A stretch of DNA of 39,059 nucleotides from a virus: positions 1 to 39,059 of the IMG/VR virus record IMGVR_UViG_3300032241_001347; one strand, given 5' to 3'. This document shows, piece after piece, positions 37,101 through 39,059 of the stretch. The notes below the pieces were generated by a model. The model had not been told where the DNA came from and ran no database searches. It saw only the letters and a list, made by a program, of their open reading frames with translations. Positions within the stretch are counted from its first letter, which is position 1, and each line of letters starts with the position of its first letter. A program made the translations under genes and the position numbers.

Positions 37101-39059
37101 ACCCCAACCAAATAAATTACCTGTTTTAGTTACACCAAATGTAATTGGATTAGTACCACTGGTCAATAAATTAGCACCAATTGAATTCCATTTATAAGCA
37201 CCAATTTGAATTGGACTATTATAACTTGTTGCATTATTAATACCTAATTGATACGAAGTATTCAATCCCCAACCAAATAATACATTATCTACACGTATTG
37301 CATATGTTGCAAACTGTTGTGCATATACCTGTGTCCAACTACTATTACCTACAATTGTAGGTGCGCTACGAGATGTAGAATCACCCAAACCTAATTGTCC
37401 GTTAGTGTTTAATCCCCATGCAAATAATTTACCGTCATAACGAATAGCAAAACTAGTTTCTTGTCCTGCATTTACTGATGTCCAGCTTTGTGAACTAACT
37501 TGTACAGGACTACTTCTATTTGTAGTAGAACCGTCCCCTACCTCACCGCTAGCATTATATCCAGTTGCCCACAAATATCCTGTACTATCAATCATTATTG
37601 TATGATAGATACTTGTTGCTATTTTACTCCATGAATTACCAATACCAATTTGTGTGGGAGCTGATCTAGGTAATGTATCGTATGTTCCTAATTGACCGTA
37701 ATCATTACGACCCCATGTCCACATTGTACCATCATTACGCACACCGGCTGAACTAGCCCATGTACCATCACCGTATGCACTAATACTTACCCAACTTTGG
37801 CTTCCTAATTGTACTGGACTACTACGTGTAGCTAGGTCACCTAAACCTAATTGACCGTAATTGTTTTGGCCCCATACAAACAACGCACCATCAGTACGCA
37901 ATGCCAATATATGAGTTCCACCGTTAATTATTTGAGTCCAACTATTATTAGGACCAGTGTATGAACCAAATCCTAATTCACCGTATGTGTTATCACCCCA
38001 TGTTTGTAATTGCTTATTGGTATTAAGTGCCATAGAGAAATTCAATCCTGCACTTATTTGTGTATAACTATTACCAATGCCTACTTGTACTGGACTACTT
38101 CTACTGATAAAAGTACCGTCACCAATTTGACCTGCATTATTTTGTCCCCAGGCCCATAGTGTACTATCACTACGTATTGCCAACACATGGCTTTGTCCTG
38201 CACTAATTGCACTCCATGAACTAGTACCTACTTGTATGGGACTTAATACTGAATTACCAGTACCAACTTGTGTTGGACTGCTACGATTAATAGTATCACT
38301 TTGACCCAACTGACCATAGTTATTATAACCCCATATATACATTGAGTTACCTGCAACACCAGCCATATAACTATAACCTGCACTAACTTGACTCCAGCTT
38401 AATAGTCCAAGTTGTACTGGATTACTACTATTAACTGTTGAATTGTTACCTATTTGTCCATAGTTGTTTTGACCCCAAGTCCACAAACTACCATCACTAC
38501 GTATTGCGATAGTAGTATCAAATCCAGCACTAACACTATTCCAACTAAAATTAGTAACTATAACTGGACTAGATAAAGTTACAGTTGCGTTATTACCTAA
38601 TTGTCCTACGTTATTAGTGCCCCAAGCATACAATAATCCATTGCCATCAAGAGCCATTGCATGAGAAACACCCATGGAAATTTTGCTCCATATATTTGAT
38701 CCTATTTGTATTGGACTACTACGTGATTGTAAATCACCTGTACCTAATTGTGAGTAACTGTTATATCCCACAGTCCACAATGATTTATCATATCCCAAGA
38801 ACATCGCTTGAATATTGTTTGCACTAACTGCTGTCCAAAGACCAGGTCCAGCAGTAACCAATACAGGACTACTACAACTTATAGTATTAAACTGACCTAA
38901 TTGTCCATAGTTGTTCAATCCCCAGCTATATAATTGATATAAGTTGTTAATTGCATAAGAAGATTCTCCCGTATCAGGTGTTTTTGCAATGTATATCCAA
39001 CTAGTACCTTGATTGACGCCAATTTGTGTAGGGCTGGATCTATTAGAAGTAGTGTAATC
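13179..39059 (-). CDS. giant RCC1-repeat / LamG-lectin protein, at least 8,626 aa (5' partial)
   Basis: One frame is open from the window edge (39059) to TAA at 13179-13181; there is no start codon in context, since an internal TTG at 38918 sits in the middle of a repeat, so the N-terminus is beyond the window. The sequence is built from about 79 RCC1-type repeats counted by their LWxWGxNxxGQLG core, each followed by a RSSPVQVG strand and a SWTQVSAGxxHTxAIRSDG strand, with 18 LamG-3-type lectin domains (FTIEAWVYP ... GYISNLRIVxGxAVYTGTF). Composition is rich in Ser, Thr, Asn, Gly, Tyr and Trp, and low in charge and Cys, as in secreted adhesins. No signal peptide, peptidase, collagen or chaperone domain is seen; the C-terminus ends inside the last repeat. 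Likely a virion-attached fibre or adhesin binding glycans; the location in the particle is inferred. Confidence 0.85.
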   Translation of the reverse strand, partial: DYTTSNRSSPTQIGVNQGTSWIYIAKTPDTGESSYAINNLYQLYSWGLNNYGQLGQFNTISCSSPVLVTAGPGLWTAVSANNIQAMFLGYDKSLWTVGYNSYSQLGTGDLQSRSSPIQIGSNIWSKISMGVSHAMALDGNGLLYAWGTNNVGQLGNNATVTLSSPVIVTNFSWNSVSAGFDTTIAIRSDGSLWTWGQNNYGQIGNNSTVNSSNPVQLGLLSWSQVSAGYSYMAGVAGNSMYIWGYNNYGQLGQSDTINRSSPTQVGTGNSVLSPIQVGTSSWSAISAGQSHVLAIRSDSTLWAWGQNNAGQIGDGTFISRSSPVQVGIGNSYTQISAGLNFSMALNTNKQLQTWGDNTYGELGFGSYTGPNNSWTQIINGGTHILALRTDGALFVWGQNNYGQLGLGDLATRSSPVQLGSQSWVSISAYGDGTWASSAGVRNDGTMWTWGRNDYGQLGTYDTLPRSAPTQIGIGNSWSKIATSIYHTIMIDSTGYLWATGYNASGEVGDGSTTNRSSPVQVSSQSWTSVNAGQETSFAIRYDGKLFAWGLNTNGQLGLGDSTSRSAPTIVGNSSWTQVYAQQFATYAIRVDNVLFGWGLNTSYQLGINNATSYNSPIQIGAYKWNSIGANLLTSGTNPITFGVTKTGNLFGWGYQSNALANAATQVNYSWTGVTAGQDHTVLIRPDNRIFYAGANNYGQGPGLTTPSPVQFTTYSFGTYNEFFLNQFTGANNTFGVRSDGTLWAWGRNDYGQLGNNSITSSGSPTIVGNGIFANSWVQVAPASSHTTAIRSDGSLWAWGDNSFSELGGLVQYSWSKIATGNHTLAIRSDGALFVWGLNNWGQLGDNTNISRSSPVQISLSSFSQIAVGWDHSAAIRGDGTLWMWGSNSWGQLGTTDIISRSSQVQIGTSSWLTVSAGPSYTVAIRGDGLLFTWGLNTNGQLGDLSMTNYSRSSPVQIGLIGNSSWSQVSAGANHVVALNYFKVLYGWGDNTFGQLAQPNTTFSWTQIAVNKNSGSHSMAIRSDGRLFGWGNNSYGQVGDISTTNRSSPVQVGNLSWKNVAVGGSHTLAIRSDNTMWGWGLNNNSGYLVAGKLESWIQVSVGWYFTVGLRSDYTLWAWGYNGYGQLGTNDTNTYYSPKQVVGNYSWTSVATNYYGTMAIRTDGTLWGWGNSIGISSNSPIQIGNASNWSQVASTVAGSSAGVVSASAYAIDNNGYLFVWGTNTSGELGTGNTQNRYAAQPVIQGPAKYKNVYGGWLYAMAIRTDGTLWGWGYNGYGQLGQNNTNSYSSPVQVGVGFSWTQIACGTLFAVGLRIDGTLWSWGYNNDGELGTNDTISRSSPVQIGTGVLNPVIQANAYSLALNGSTDYVTINSSVLGQFATSTTPFTIEAWVYPTAYNGGAIVSTNNPGQIPITFGFGSAIGTVDTGQYVWIGYYNGTAWFGIISSTTNSTIPLSTWTHLAATWSGSILSLFINGNLVAQSPQNTFPIGTVWSTYTSTTQLYIGHTTFGSYNYFKGYISNLRWEQGNLDTSVYQSNFTVPTAPLLAVSGTILLTLQNSTLLDNSTNTYQLIPSGSAAMVTYPQPFYTNLSWLSVTAGDSHTMAVRADGTLWAWGFNNYGQLGIGNLISRSSPVQIGASTSWAGLKVNTIGTSQSVQLDANGIMYLWGYNGYGQLGDGTVTSRSSPVQVSVGQYSSPVQIGVGYSWSQVAAGDYHSAAIRSDGTLWSWGNNNVGQLGQSNTYSNFSPIQVFALSNSWSQVSAGGSHTLAIDSNNTLWTWGYNAQGQLGDGTTTNRSYPIPIGATGISNYSAYSIFFNSALSQTVAVSGSNNILTLGSGNFTIEAWVYPITNNGIMGIFQNSSQGLFGTTIITFTANATVNVNYLTGVSQSAYYITVGASITGTYIPAGTIITGFNPSTATVYMNNYATATVSSQSYTVYGGSGGYGTALTTLAVSTFYNNWQIYANGTIYTSTYNFNINQWYHVALVRNANVINLYINGVSVITYPDTYFYGGTYFGIGDLNGPISYFNGYITNVRYVIGYGVYTGTFTPPTSPLTTTQTSGTNINAITYNAPTNNYYLTFNGSNQYITTPTTFVPIQAIGTADFTMEAWVYQTAQPAFCDIITNRSTDTVAGKVSMGFRYGVLEFYSNSATVLSTNVTTPNNVWVHAAVTRISGIIRVFLNGIQQNGTATYSTSIQAATYAVGATTSGTEFFSGYISNARVVSGTGIYSVNFTVPSNALTTTQSATTNIGAITGVTPTNGNSILFNGTSAYLTVPGNAFVFGTNPFNIECWVYPTTFANSPVIIDNFVSGPSGSYTVGEWQLYINTGGTLIFAYATSTTAITNAITSGTVYVNTWNHVTVGRSSSSSTMYMYVNGTGTGASGSINISVGINLPSSIGRQTYNNTSFFTGYISNIRINNGNIIYTGTYVVPTSPLAITQNAGTNIAAITGGTVLLTGQSSTIIDNSINALTITNNGATVSTIGPFGSGTILLVGQASTIIDSSVNAFAITNVGTVTNLSPGPLNGQFGTALLTAQNSVFRDNSVNNLTITSTSSPVAVYATPFSGVTLLGASSWTQVAAGGSHSVAIASNISTVYAWGYNNYGQLASNDIVNRSSPTAVAGGLLSNQSAHSYLFTAGYGGFPISNTSALNFTAGQAFTIEMWVYPTVANNNTYFFNWGTYKQAYPSEAVVTIGYTGATIYISGGSNTTSTSYALSYPSSVTLSANTWYHIALVRTAANLTTVYLNGVGGTPVTVAGAAQPLSARYDLASPNGMWFGVNTTNQTSFSPATYTGYISNFRYTQGTAVYTANFTVPTSPLATTQTANANGNPSAAIASGVNLLTFDTATITQLTSDNIGWVLVSGFVGTLESYAFPNSFTGVTYASGVGLSATFISAGQYHTIAYSTANSLLAWGMNTTAQLGDGTQANRSSPVQVTSAQNTLSNTNAYSTSLNWGYLGTTAVPANFGFNNFTIESWIFFPILPAYNINLMSNIGQYDNNGWTLALNTNNYFVFGFQGTGTTTQSGVNSSGSWTYSITTSTAPTVNAWTHVAVVRNNTTITLFVNGTSAGTVAVAGSLEQGLNNGFYIGYYPYMGGQLGNNTIPASGPLAIATGAGSNVYMGNFYYSNVRLVNGVAVYTGTFTVPTSPLTAIQNSGTNISAILTGQTTLLTCQNSTIVDNSAYGYQIFLGGNPARTTLLSPFSSYVTVVQSSWTTVNAGSSMTMGIRSDGTLWGWGYNNVGQLGEITNFNRSTMIQLGVGQGTNVNQTLLSPVQISTKSWTQVSAGNQFNVGIDSNNLLWGWGYNGYGQLGDGTIINRSSPVQIGSSSWTQVNATYSNTVALRSDGGLFVWGSNTYGMINDDTIYSRSSPVQVGNATLTNTGNYSVLFGSSFLPTTNSMDYFGVSLIAPFASNFGSNNFTIEFWAFPVNLPTAAWIPMVSIGTAGSIGAEIRIGQNINSAGLGFLVPNSGTDIYAGYGVMGINQWTHLALVRSSASSTILYSNGVALGTQAVNYTFPNIGWIRIGADPYADGTFNGYISNLRIVLGQALYTPTSVTAGTQYFNPPTQTLTRNTVGTGGTNVATAITGQVTLLTCQSNTFVDNSIYNNPLTLTKNPQISSFNPFNNNYYSGQFNGSTNYLSMTSGTSLQLSGQTFTIEAWIYLTSYTPVYGSNYWVNILNTYAGSTSGYEVDITGTASSYTALQFISKTSGTATNTVSKAFTFSLSTWYHIAITASGTTMTMYVNGTSIGTATITTWTDTTTMYIGSTNIASAQYWFPGFISNLRIVKGVAVYTGTFTLPSNQLTAIQSSGTNISALTYGQTQLLTLQTGGIVDLSYNQTPITNNNNVLTNNYIVPPVFLNVNNYTGYSSYTSIGAGINNALTIRNDNTIWGWGYNWYGQLGNGNIYNQNFLYQSVTISPTQVYTAYPKLQPNRLSNTSSWSVIGAGLSHTLAIRTDGTLWGWGYNGVGQLANTTTQPALTFAQPTYGSSGYFNVALTASNALWVWGYGLWGNLGFINAAGSISTPQLSTYGNSWSQLSAGDYHVLAIKPSDKSLWVWGYNNAGQLGDTTTTSRSSPVQLHTGSWNQVYAGVSWSSAIRNDNAVFVWGANTYGELGDNTNVSKSSPVMISAQLYPSAPNVANQYSTYFNGSTGYLTVPTNTVFLFGTGDYTVEAWLFPTSSNATMTFFGGGVANTPVFSITALTAIVVNPYGTAAVNGSQGCTQPYVFNTYTWYHVAFTRQSNITRIFVNGGQIGLNVNDPTSYVQGAMGIGATQAASQFFPGYISNLRVIKGQALYTATFTVPTSALTNNTVGTSGTGVASSITGTVALLTCQNFTPYDNSGNSFVISMFGVTYGTYAYSPFAYPYYPTFYNNNPNAGGPLLSGLPSNSLGYSQQYNFATGGSNVATNYNYDYLSINQTSVLNIGTTGTFNFTFEWWMFTPAFTYQMGLFGKRANESAYAPFVIYVNTSGQIIVSMSTTGTTFTPSALTSTISMQTYIWYHVAVVRNGTAVNIYLNGISVASGTINSGALMTNTNQMVIGIDSSAWSADHPYSGFLTNIRVIDNQALYTANFNVNITPITSPTTIVNTGAGVAGSITGSVVLLTAQNNTFIDNSSNALTLIQNHTLTTSTRTPFTSLYNTSWKQLVSGKSHTVALRSDGLLFTWGYNPDGELGDGSVINRSSPVQIPSGSWTQISTQDYTVFAINTVGQLWGWGLQNNGQLGDNTNTPRSSPVQIGVGSSWNSVYSGSSFSVAIRSDGTLWGWGLNGYGQLGLNTTNGMSSPVQISASSYTQVMTGASHVVVQRSDGTLWAWGYNTDGELGDGTTVARSSPVQVISGLIYTSSPVQISTSSWIAVSAGDSHSVALRSDYTIWGWGSNMLGQLGITGSTLSTAVIGGGASFTAFINGDGRLWTWGNNGNGQLGQLNTSTYSSPAVIGFYSWTSLSVGQSHMLAIRSDSTLWAWGYNGVGQLGTNDTVSRSSPVLVNTSTWSQVATYNSHTLAIRSDGTLWGWGSNNVNQLSLSWAQIQVGFDGHINALRSDGTLWGWGYNNVGQIGNNNTTNYSVPQAVYAANYNNLKVIQFSVGGSHTAAITSDNRLWTWGSNSYGQLGVNGGNQTIPTNISGSWTQVTAGLYHTLGIKTDGSVWAWGNNTYGQVSDITYNNNDGISAQLNYRSGPVLVAPLGTSLPNPLSYSVFFNGVSDWVQFPLNATTQLSTFDFTVECWVYIPFKYQSSQCIWSNYATQANAASMSLWATNSSITATGYALWINSNWYIATTANVIYAQWTHLAVVRNVGNVNIYVNGVAAVGGGPASLPSVSVNGNGSYWTIGNDGTSVTTSSFFGFISNFRIIKGQAIYGNGPLNIASMDNYFIPSTTPLTTSTVGATGSGVANAITGTVIILTLQNNYFVDNSINNFQISTIPQGSSGSAFYVYTPSPTIRAWSPFYTSRWNASKVIAGNSYSMVIDTTNKLWVMGNNQLGQLGTNDTVNRYQLTPWNGSYTYSTTGYSLDFNGSNYLTATASTFTFGAANFTIEFWCYVTRYNTTMGILGKRASESAFGPFNITMSSTGAIIVNMSNNGTTYAVSALTSNIVVPLFTWTHFAVTRVSTTVYMYMNGILMANTGTISGALTTNIASLSIGIDSNTPATNNPFNGLISNMRLTDGQALYTGTTANINYFTYTPIAPFTASTVGVVGAGVAGSLTGIVQLLIGQNATVIDNSTNAYTFTNVSNVTTLNSVPFANLYTYTTDPTSWTQISASFTGHNLAIKSNGTLWVWGNNFAAELGLGDQFNRSSPVQLGTSSWTSVSAGANYSTAIDINNKLWAWGDNTYIQTGIQNTQYLSWTTVSLGGSAKHSDGTLWSWGDNRYGQLGYSYSNTTNLISRSSPVQINTGLGLPTNQASVSWSQISTSISHSLAIRSDGTLWSWGSNSWGQLGTGDFGIRYAPTQIAVNYNISNPTAYSTFFNGPNGDYLTVTNTTFVLANSYQPFTIEGWVYPITNNGGAILTEDVASTINFTLAFGSVIGNTDTVANYVWFGSWNGSQWINSVISPFQIPLNQWSHIAGVFNGYSSQLYVNGILVATQLSTSGWLSGTASSAIYIGRRWDTSGNPYFNGYLSNVRMVIGVAVYTGNFTVPTSPLTVTQSAGTNISAITGTQTKLLVCQNGGFYLDNSTNAYQVTRSGTPYMTAFTPFTSTVTVTALSNWTQVYAGSSHSAALRSDGSLWTWGLNNAGQLGIGDTNQKYTPQMVGATTLSASTAYSVWFSPFTNGYIQIANSTPLTLAGISWTIEAWVYPVNFTAASIIYSKRVASSATTEIQLYLLVTTGYISAYNGTTTYSSTSAPLLNTWSHIAYTYDGTTIYFYLNGVFVYSSAVTITARVTPITIGTELSGSFNQLYMSNLRVTNGQRLYTGTTLYTQYFTPSLTTPLTTSTVGATGSGAASSITGTVALLTLQNNTFKDNSSNNYTLTPVSVVTSAFTPFYGVTPSGQSWTQVGVGASNMAAVRSDNSLWAWGYNGQGQLGTGDILPRTQANPGTGNSLPTDASSYSASNILTRNGTTFMTSVTQYGITTLATPFATPGSTGFSSYFDGTTGYYTIPTSTQLNLSSATAWTIEAWVYWTGINASAQILEKDGVFSTSNVQYGLQMNGSGYVALYIGSGNGVTSIQNIASNTLLPLNQWVHVAGVLNSATLYLYQNGIQVATAAKTATITDGGKAVYIGYQSGQSTAGFWSGYISNVRIVNGVAVYTGTYTVPITPLTISQSSSTNISAILSSQTSLLTLQTVPGTLSNWTQVSSGDSHTVAVRSDNTLWSWGNNNYGQVGDATVTLRSSPVQVSASVTTNAYVWNFTSSGYYLYMVNPNFNVSNASTQFCFEFWVLPISSGGNFLAIGNGAAYGNSIAFYWSTNYFTFNQGNGSNGYVISLSSNAVYPANVWYHLAATKDNTGTVRLFVNGNLVASGVNTSTTIPAGTTLVINGLYDNGGLGNSGSNMSMSNLRVVIGNPVYTANFTPSTIPLTATQSANVYGSPSAAITSGQTVLLTAQNPTYIDNAFFSFTSVNGPTYSVSSNNLYPFPTTSFTSLSWTQVSAGQSYTAALTTTGTAYTWGYNANYSLGNGNNTNMSLPVQVSSPGALSTTSSSSYSLYFSANLAANQNAAYTSSNANIMIPIASTTFTIEAWVYQTQFNGGGSATSYYPYMIMDGTYTTSNANWSFGPNYLGQLQFYWLNPSSTQFFATGNTVMNVCTWYHIAVSVNNNAISLYVNGVLQTITGTSTLTARPSTTNTYSLGCIYSGTTYNYWNFYGYVSNLRITNNIAVYTGNFTPPTGPLTLTQPSSTNISAIPSVGYVLFMTGQASSAIDTGPYRVGFGIGAGVSVKSLTPFYNSNSYPTVSWTQIVANYNYFMHGITSTGLLYGWGLNNYGQIGDSTNTQYRSFPVQIGLDNYYRYISSPTQVGTSSWSQVSAGGSLTALIQSVGGTNYGYMLGSDEYGQLATSYLGITSPYISNALNSVIASSPVQIPYGTSTVSSPVQIGTSSWTSISVGNSFSLAIRTDGTLWGWGDNSYGQLGQNDIINRSIITQISSSSWKQLTTSDYTTVAIRSDGTLWAWGQNSTYGQLGTNDIINRSSPTQISTSSWIFVSTNNPGSIAIRSDNTLWSWGYNGNGQLGDNTTTNRSSPVQISVPSGSLTTVIGSIAMGNGATVVMNGGLPYVIGTNTAGALGLGTNYVPAGTSSPVQLNTMNMFTNAPYTMFTSPTQIMSGSWNQIAAGLSHTLAIRSSDASLWAWGYNAAYQVGDLTNYSRSSPVQISTSSWSSVSGGGSHSVALTGGLLYAWGYNANGQLALGSTAQLGTRITQSSPVQVPTQYTSITTYVSVPIQISSSSWTLVSAGISNGIVTDTTGLLWGWGSTSTGQIYQNGLPAGSANNSNITTMAAFKQTYAQIPQSVGTSSWTSIAAGYRHALAIDINNRLFGWGNYAGTVPATIPYSWAQIASGWSHTLAIKGDGTMWAWGLNTSGQLGTNNLTNVVSPIQIGVGSSWNAVTAGSSHSAAIRSDGVLFTWGDNTYGQLGDNTNIAKSSPIQVGYTITNASNTNIYNTSFNGSTDYLTINQTTNTDLGSLNFTLEFWILPKVAATTRVITKRIPSAYSSGSWSVTYNANGSISWSQVTYPEVFTATTAGGVPLNTWTHVAIVRLSGVTELYINGKMQAFVIDNTVYSIAATLYVGTDPTINYFSGLLTNVRIVKGTAVYTSTFTPPTSPLTLITNTTLFICSASSVTNDNAGNTITKNGNPVTSIMPNPFTSYISNTSWAQVSAGFSHTLAITTTYALFGWGYNVYSQVGDTTATNRSSPVQVSSDNSWIQIAAGDLFSVGLHLDSTAWGWGYNGYGQLGYGLPTNSPIQLGALPGQLKPATYSKVAASTQTIYLLRSDGNLFGLGYNGYGQLGNNSTTNASSPVQVGAIWKNIVTSGPVSGAVAGIKFDGTAWVWGQNNYGQLGLNNNVSYSSPVQVGTNLTNVPSGLSFVAFGLYSGFLQDKYGTLYGTGYNTTGVLGTNDTNNRSAPVQITAVYGASSPVQISTGTSWIQVSAGNDISFATNSSNVLYAWGRNDTSQGGTAINSSFITSPVAIGTISQVVIAGNNNSGYIQ
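13182..14189 (-). repeat. C-terminal RCC1 run of 6 repeats
   Basis: Cores LFGWGYNVYSQVG to LYAWGRNDTSQGG. The protein stops 34 residues after the last core (ending NNNSGYIQ), in the middle of the repeat, with no distinct C-terminal domain. Confidence 0.85.
14190..14869 (-). other. LamG domain 18
   Basis: YNTSFNGSTDYLTINQT, FTLEFWILPK (near 14740), TWTHVAIVRLSGVTELYING and NVRIVKGTAVYTSTF. The trailing linker is shortened (TLFICSASSVTNDNAGN). Confidence 0.8.
14870..16929 (-). repeat. RCC1 run of about 12 repeats
   Basis: Cores from LYGWGLNNYGQIG to LFTWGDNTYGQLG. Several blades are degenerate (GYMLGSDEYGQLA, PYVIGTNTAGALG, LFGWGNYAG), and tandem extra SSPVQ strands occur near 16550 and 15530. 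Confidence 0.8.
16930..21229 (-). other. alternating array: LamG 13 to 17 each separated by one RCC1 repeat
   Basis: LamG motifs FTIEGWVYP (near 21110), WTIEAWVYP (near 20220), WTIEAWVYW (near 19250), FCFEFWVLP (near 18480) and FTIEAWVYQT (near 17575). Single RCC1 cores sit between them at about 20410, 19560, 18660 and 17780, giving a near-regular unit of about 850 bp. A stray linker fragment (NILTRNGTTFMTSVTQYG, near 19420) precedes LamG 15. Confidence 0.8.
21230..23539 (-). other. LamG 11, one RCC1 repeat, LamG 12, four RCC1 repeats
   Basis: LamG 11 (FTVECWVYIP, near 23415), RCC1 core LWVMGNNQLGQLG (near 22665), LamG 12 (FTIEFWCYVT, near 22480), then cores LWVWGNNFAAELG to LWSWGSNSWGQLG (21230-21860). 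Confidence 0.75.
23540..25179 (-). repeat. RCC1 run of about 11 repeats
   Basis: Cores from LFTWGYNPDGELG to VWAWGNNTYGQVS. One repeat is shortened to core plus SLSWAQIQVG, losing its SSPVQ strand (near 24030). Confidence 0.8.
25180..27489 (-). other. five RCC1 repeats, then tandem LamG 9 and 10
   Basis: RCC1 cores IWGWGYNWYGQLG to VFVWGANTYGELG (26690-27490), LamG 9 (YTVEAWLFPT, near 26565) and LamG 10 (FTFEWWMFTP, near 25775). The joint between the two lectins holds an unusual Tyr/Asn/Pro-rich stretch (PYYPTFYNNNPNAGGP, near 25970). Confidence 0.75.
27490..29469 (-). other. three RCC1 repeats, then tandem LamG 7 and 8
   Basis: RCC1 cores LWGWGYNNVGQLG, LWGWGYNGYGQLG and LFVWGSNTYGMI (28950-29465), then LamG 7 (FTIEFWAFPV, near 28815) and LamG 8 (FTIEAWIYLT, near 28105) joined only by the linker. 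Confidence 0.75.
29470..31379 (-). other. LamG domains 5 and 6 alternating with single RCC1 repeats
   Basis: One RCC1 repeat (VYAWGYNNYGQLA, near 31270), LamG 5 (FTIEMWVYP, near 31090), one RCC1 repeat (LLAWGMNTTAQLG, near 30340), then LamG 6 (FTIESWIFFP, near 30155). The linker after LamG 5 is divergent (VNLLTFDTATITQL). Confidence 0.75.
31380..33655 (-). other. tandem LamG domains 2-4, with a nested insertion and three orphan linkers
   Basis: Three lectin domains follow one another without RCC1 repeats: FTIEAWVYPITNNG (near 33540), FTMEAWVYQT (near 32745) and FNIECWVYP (near 32200). Domain 2 is split by about 80 residues (33240-33470) containing ASITGTYIPAGTIITGF, a module type seen in other phage structural proteins. 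After domain 4, three copies of the linker (LLTGQSSTIIDNS, LLVGQASTIIDSS, LLTAQNSVFRDNS) follow in tandem with no LamG between them (about 31400-31735). Confidence 0.75.
33660..34314 (-). repeat. RCC1 run of 4 repeats
   Basis: Cores LWAWGFNNYGQLG, MYLWGYNGYGQLG, LWSWGNNNVGQLG and LWTWGYNAQGQLG between LamG 1 and LamG 2. Confidence 0.8.
34315..35030 (-). other. LamG domain 1 with trailing linker
   Basis: Starts at YSLALNGSTDYVTINSS, has FTIEAWVYPTAYNGG (near 34900), WTHLAATWSGSILSLFINGN and GYISNLRWEQG. It ends with the linker pattern TILLTLQNSTLLDNSTNTYQ before the next SW strand of an RCC1 repeat. Confidence 0.8.
35040..39059 (-). repeat. N-terminal RCC1 run (about 27 repeats)
   Basis: Uninterrupted RCC1-type repeats of about 50 codons (about 150 bp). 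Cores include LWTWGQNNYGQIG and LWMWGSNSWGQLG. Several have an extra tandem SSPVQIG strand (for example NSVLSPIQVGTSSW near 38240). Some repeats are degenerate, such as IFYAGANNYGQG (near 36975) and LWGWGNSIG (near 35560). At the DNA level the segment around the core (rc of ccataatgtaccatcactac) recurs dozens of times with small changes. Confidence 0.85.

Noticed and set aside
38916-38918. TTG at 38918 as the start of the giant protein
   Set aside because: It encodes the Leu in the middle of a repeat core (SWGLNNYGQLG), and the frame is open with repeat sequence up to the window edge.
13200-39050. Plus-strand and shifted-frame open frames inside the giant gene and elsewhere (for example 3491-3856, 14476-14784, 32044-32388)
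   Set aside because: All overlap a much longer, family-assignable minus-strand gene; their translations follow the antisense of repeated codons and show no motifs or ribosome sites.
13200-39050. Short DNA repeats (about 150-bp period) as a CRISPR array or satellite
   Set aside because: The repeats are imperfect, coding and in frame, and correspond exactly to RCC1 protein repeats; there are no identical repeats with unique spacers.
13179-39059. RCC1 repeats taken as a sign of eukaryotic or host contamination
   Set aside because: The gene is continuous, intronless, on the same strand as and 63 bp from phage-type genes, and has similar base composition.

Overview
The window is an AT-rich, densely packed segment of a tailed-phage genome in which every supported gene lies on the minus strand, so transcription runs from high to low coordinates. 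A class Ia ribonucleotide reductase pair with a phage-type glutaredoxin, a PAAR spike tip, a SleB-type lysin, a tRNA cluster and several small proteins that resemble, from memory, conserved proteins of marine T4-like myoviruses point to a T4-like phage of a marine bacterium. No host marker is present, so the host is not named.

Layout in the direction of transcription. (1) 39059-13179: one uninterrupted reading frame of at least 8,626 codons, cut by the window edge at its N-terminus. It consists of about 79 RCC1-type repeats by eye, with 18 LamG/concanavalin-type lectin domains spliced between them; it is probably a giant adhesin or tail-fibre-like surface protein. (2) 13115-10645: a fused glycosyltransferase (GT9-like) plus methyltransferase, then a GT25-type glycosyltransferase, overlapping by one base. 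(3) 10620-6270: a conserved hypothetical, NrdA, a small acidic protein, NrdB and glutaredoxin, the deoxyribonucleotide supply module. (4) 6270-1842: an Sm-like small protein, the PAAR tip, a 753-residue putative virion protein, a secreted SleB-type cell-wall hydrolase and two conserved hypotheticals. (5) 1845-1583: a perfect sigma70-type promoter, a 45-codon reading frame and a rho-independent terminator, a self-contained short transcription unit. (6) 1550-234: a second promoter-like sequence, a 53-codon reading frame, and a cluster of seven tRNA genes (Gln, Arg, Met/Ile, His, Phe, Leu, Arg) interrupted by three segments with strong inverted repeats that look like structured non-coding RNAs. 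(7) 183-1: the start of a gene resembling HNH endonucleases.

Functional reading: nucleotide reduction feeds replication, the tRNAs supplement translation, the spike and virion genes build the tail, the SleB protein opens the wall, and the giant RCC1/LamG protein probably contacts the host or particle-surface sugars. The adjacent sugar-modifying enzymes may decorate it or alter the host envelope; that link is inferred from position only. The most unusual objects are the giant protein, its regular lectin-insertion architecture, and the structured RNA candidates in the tRNA cluster.
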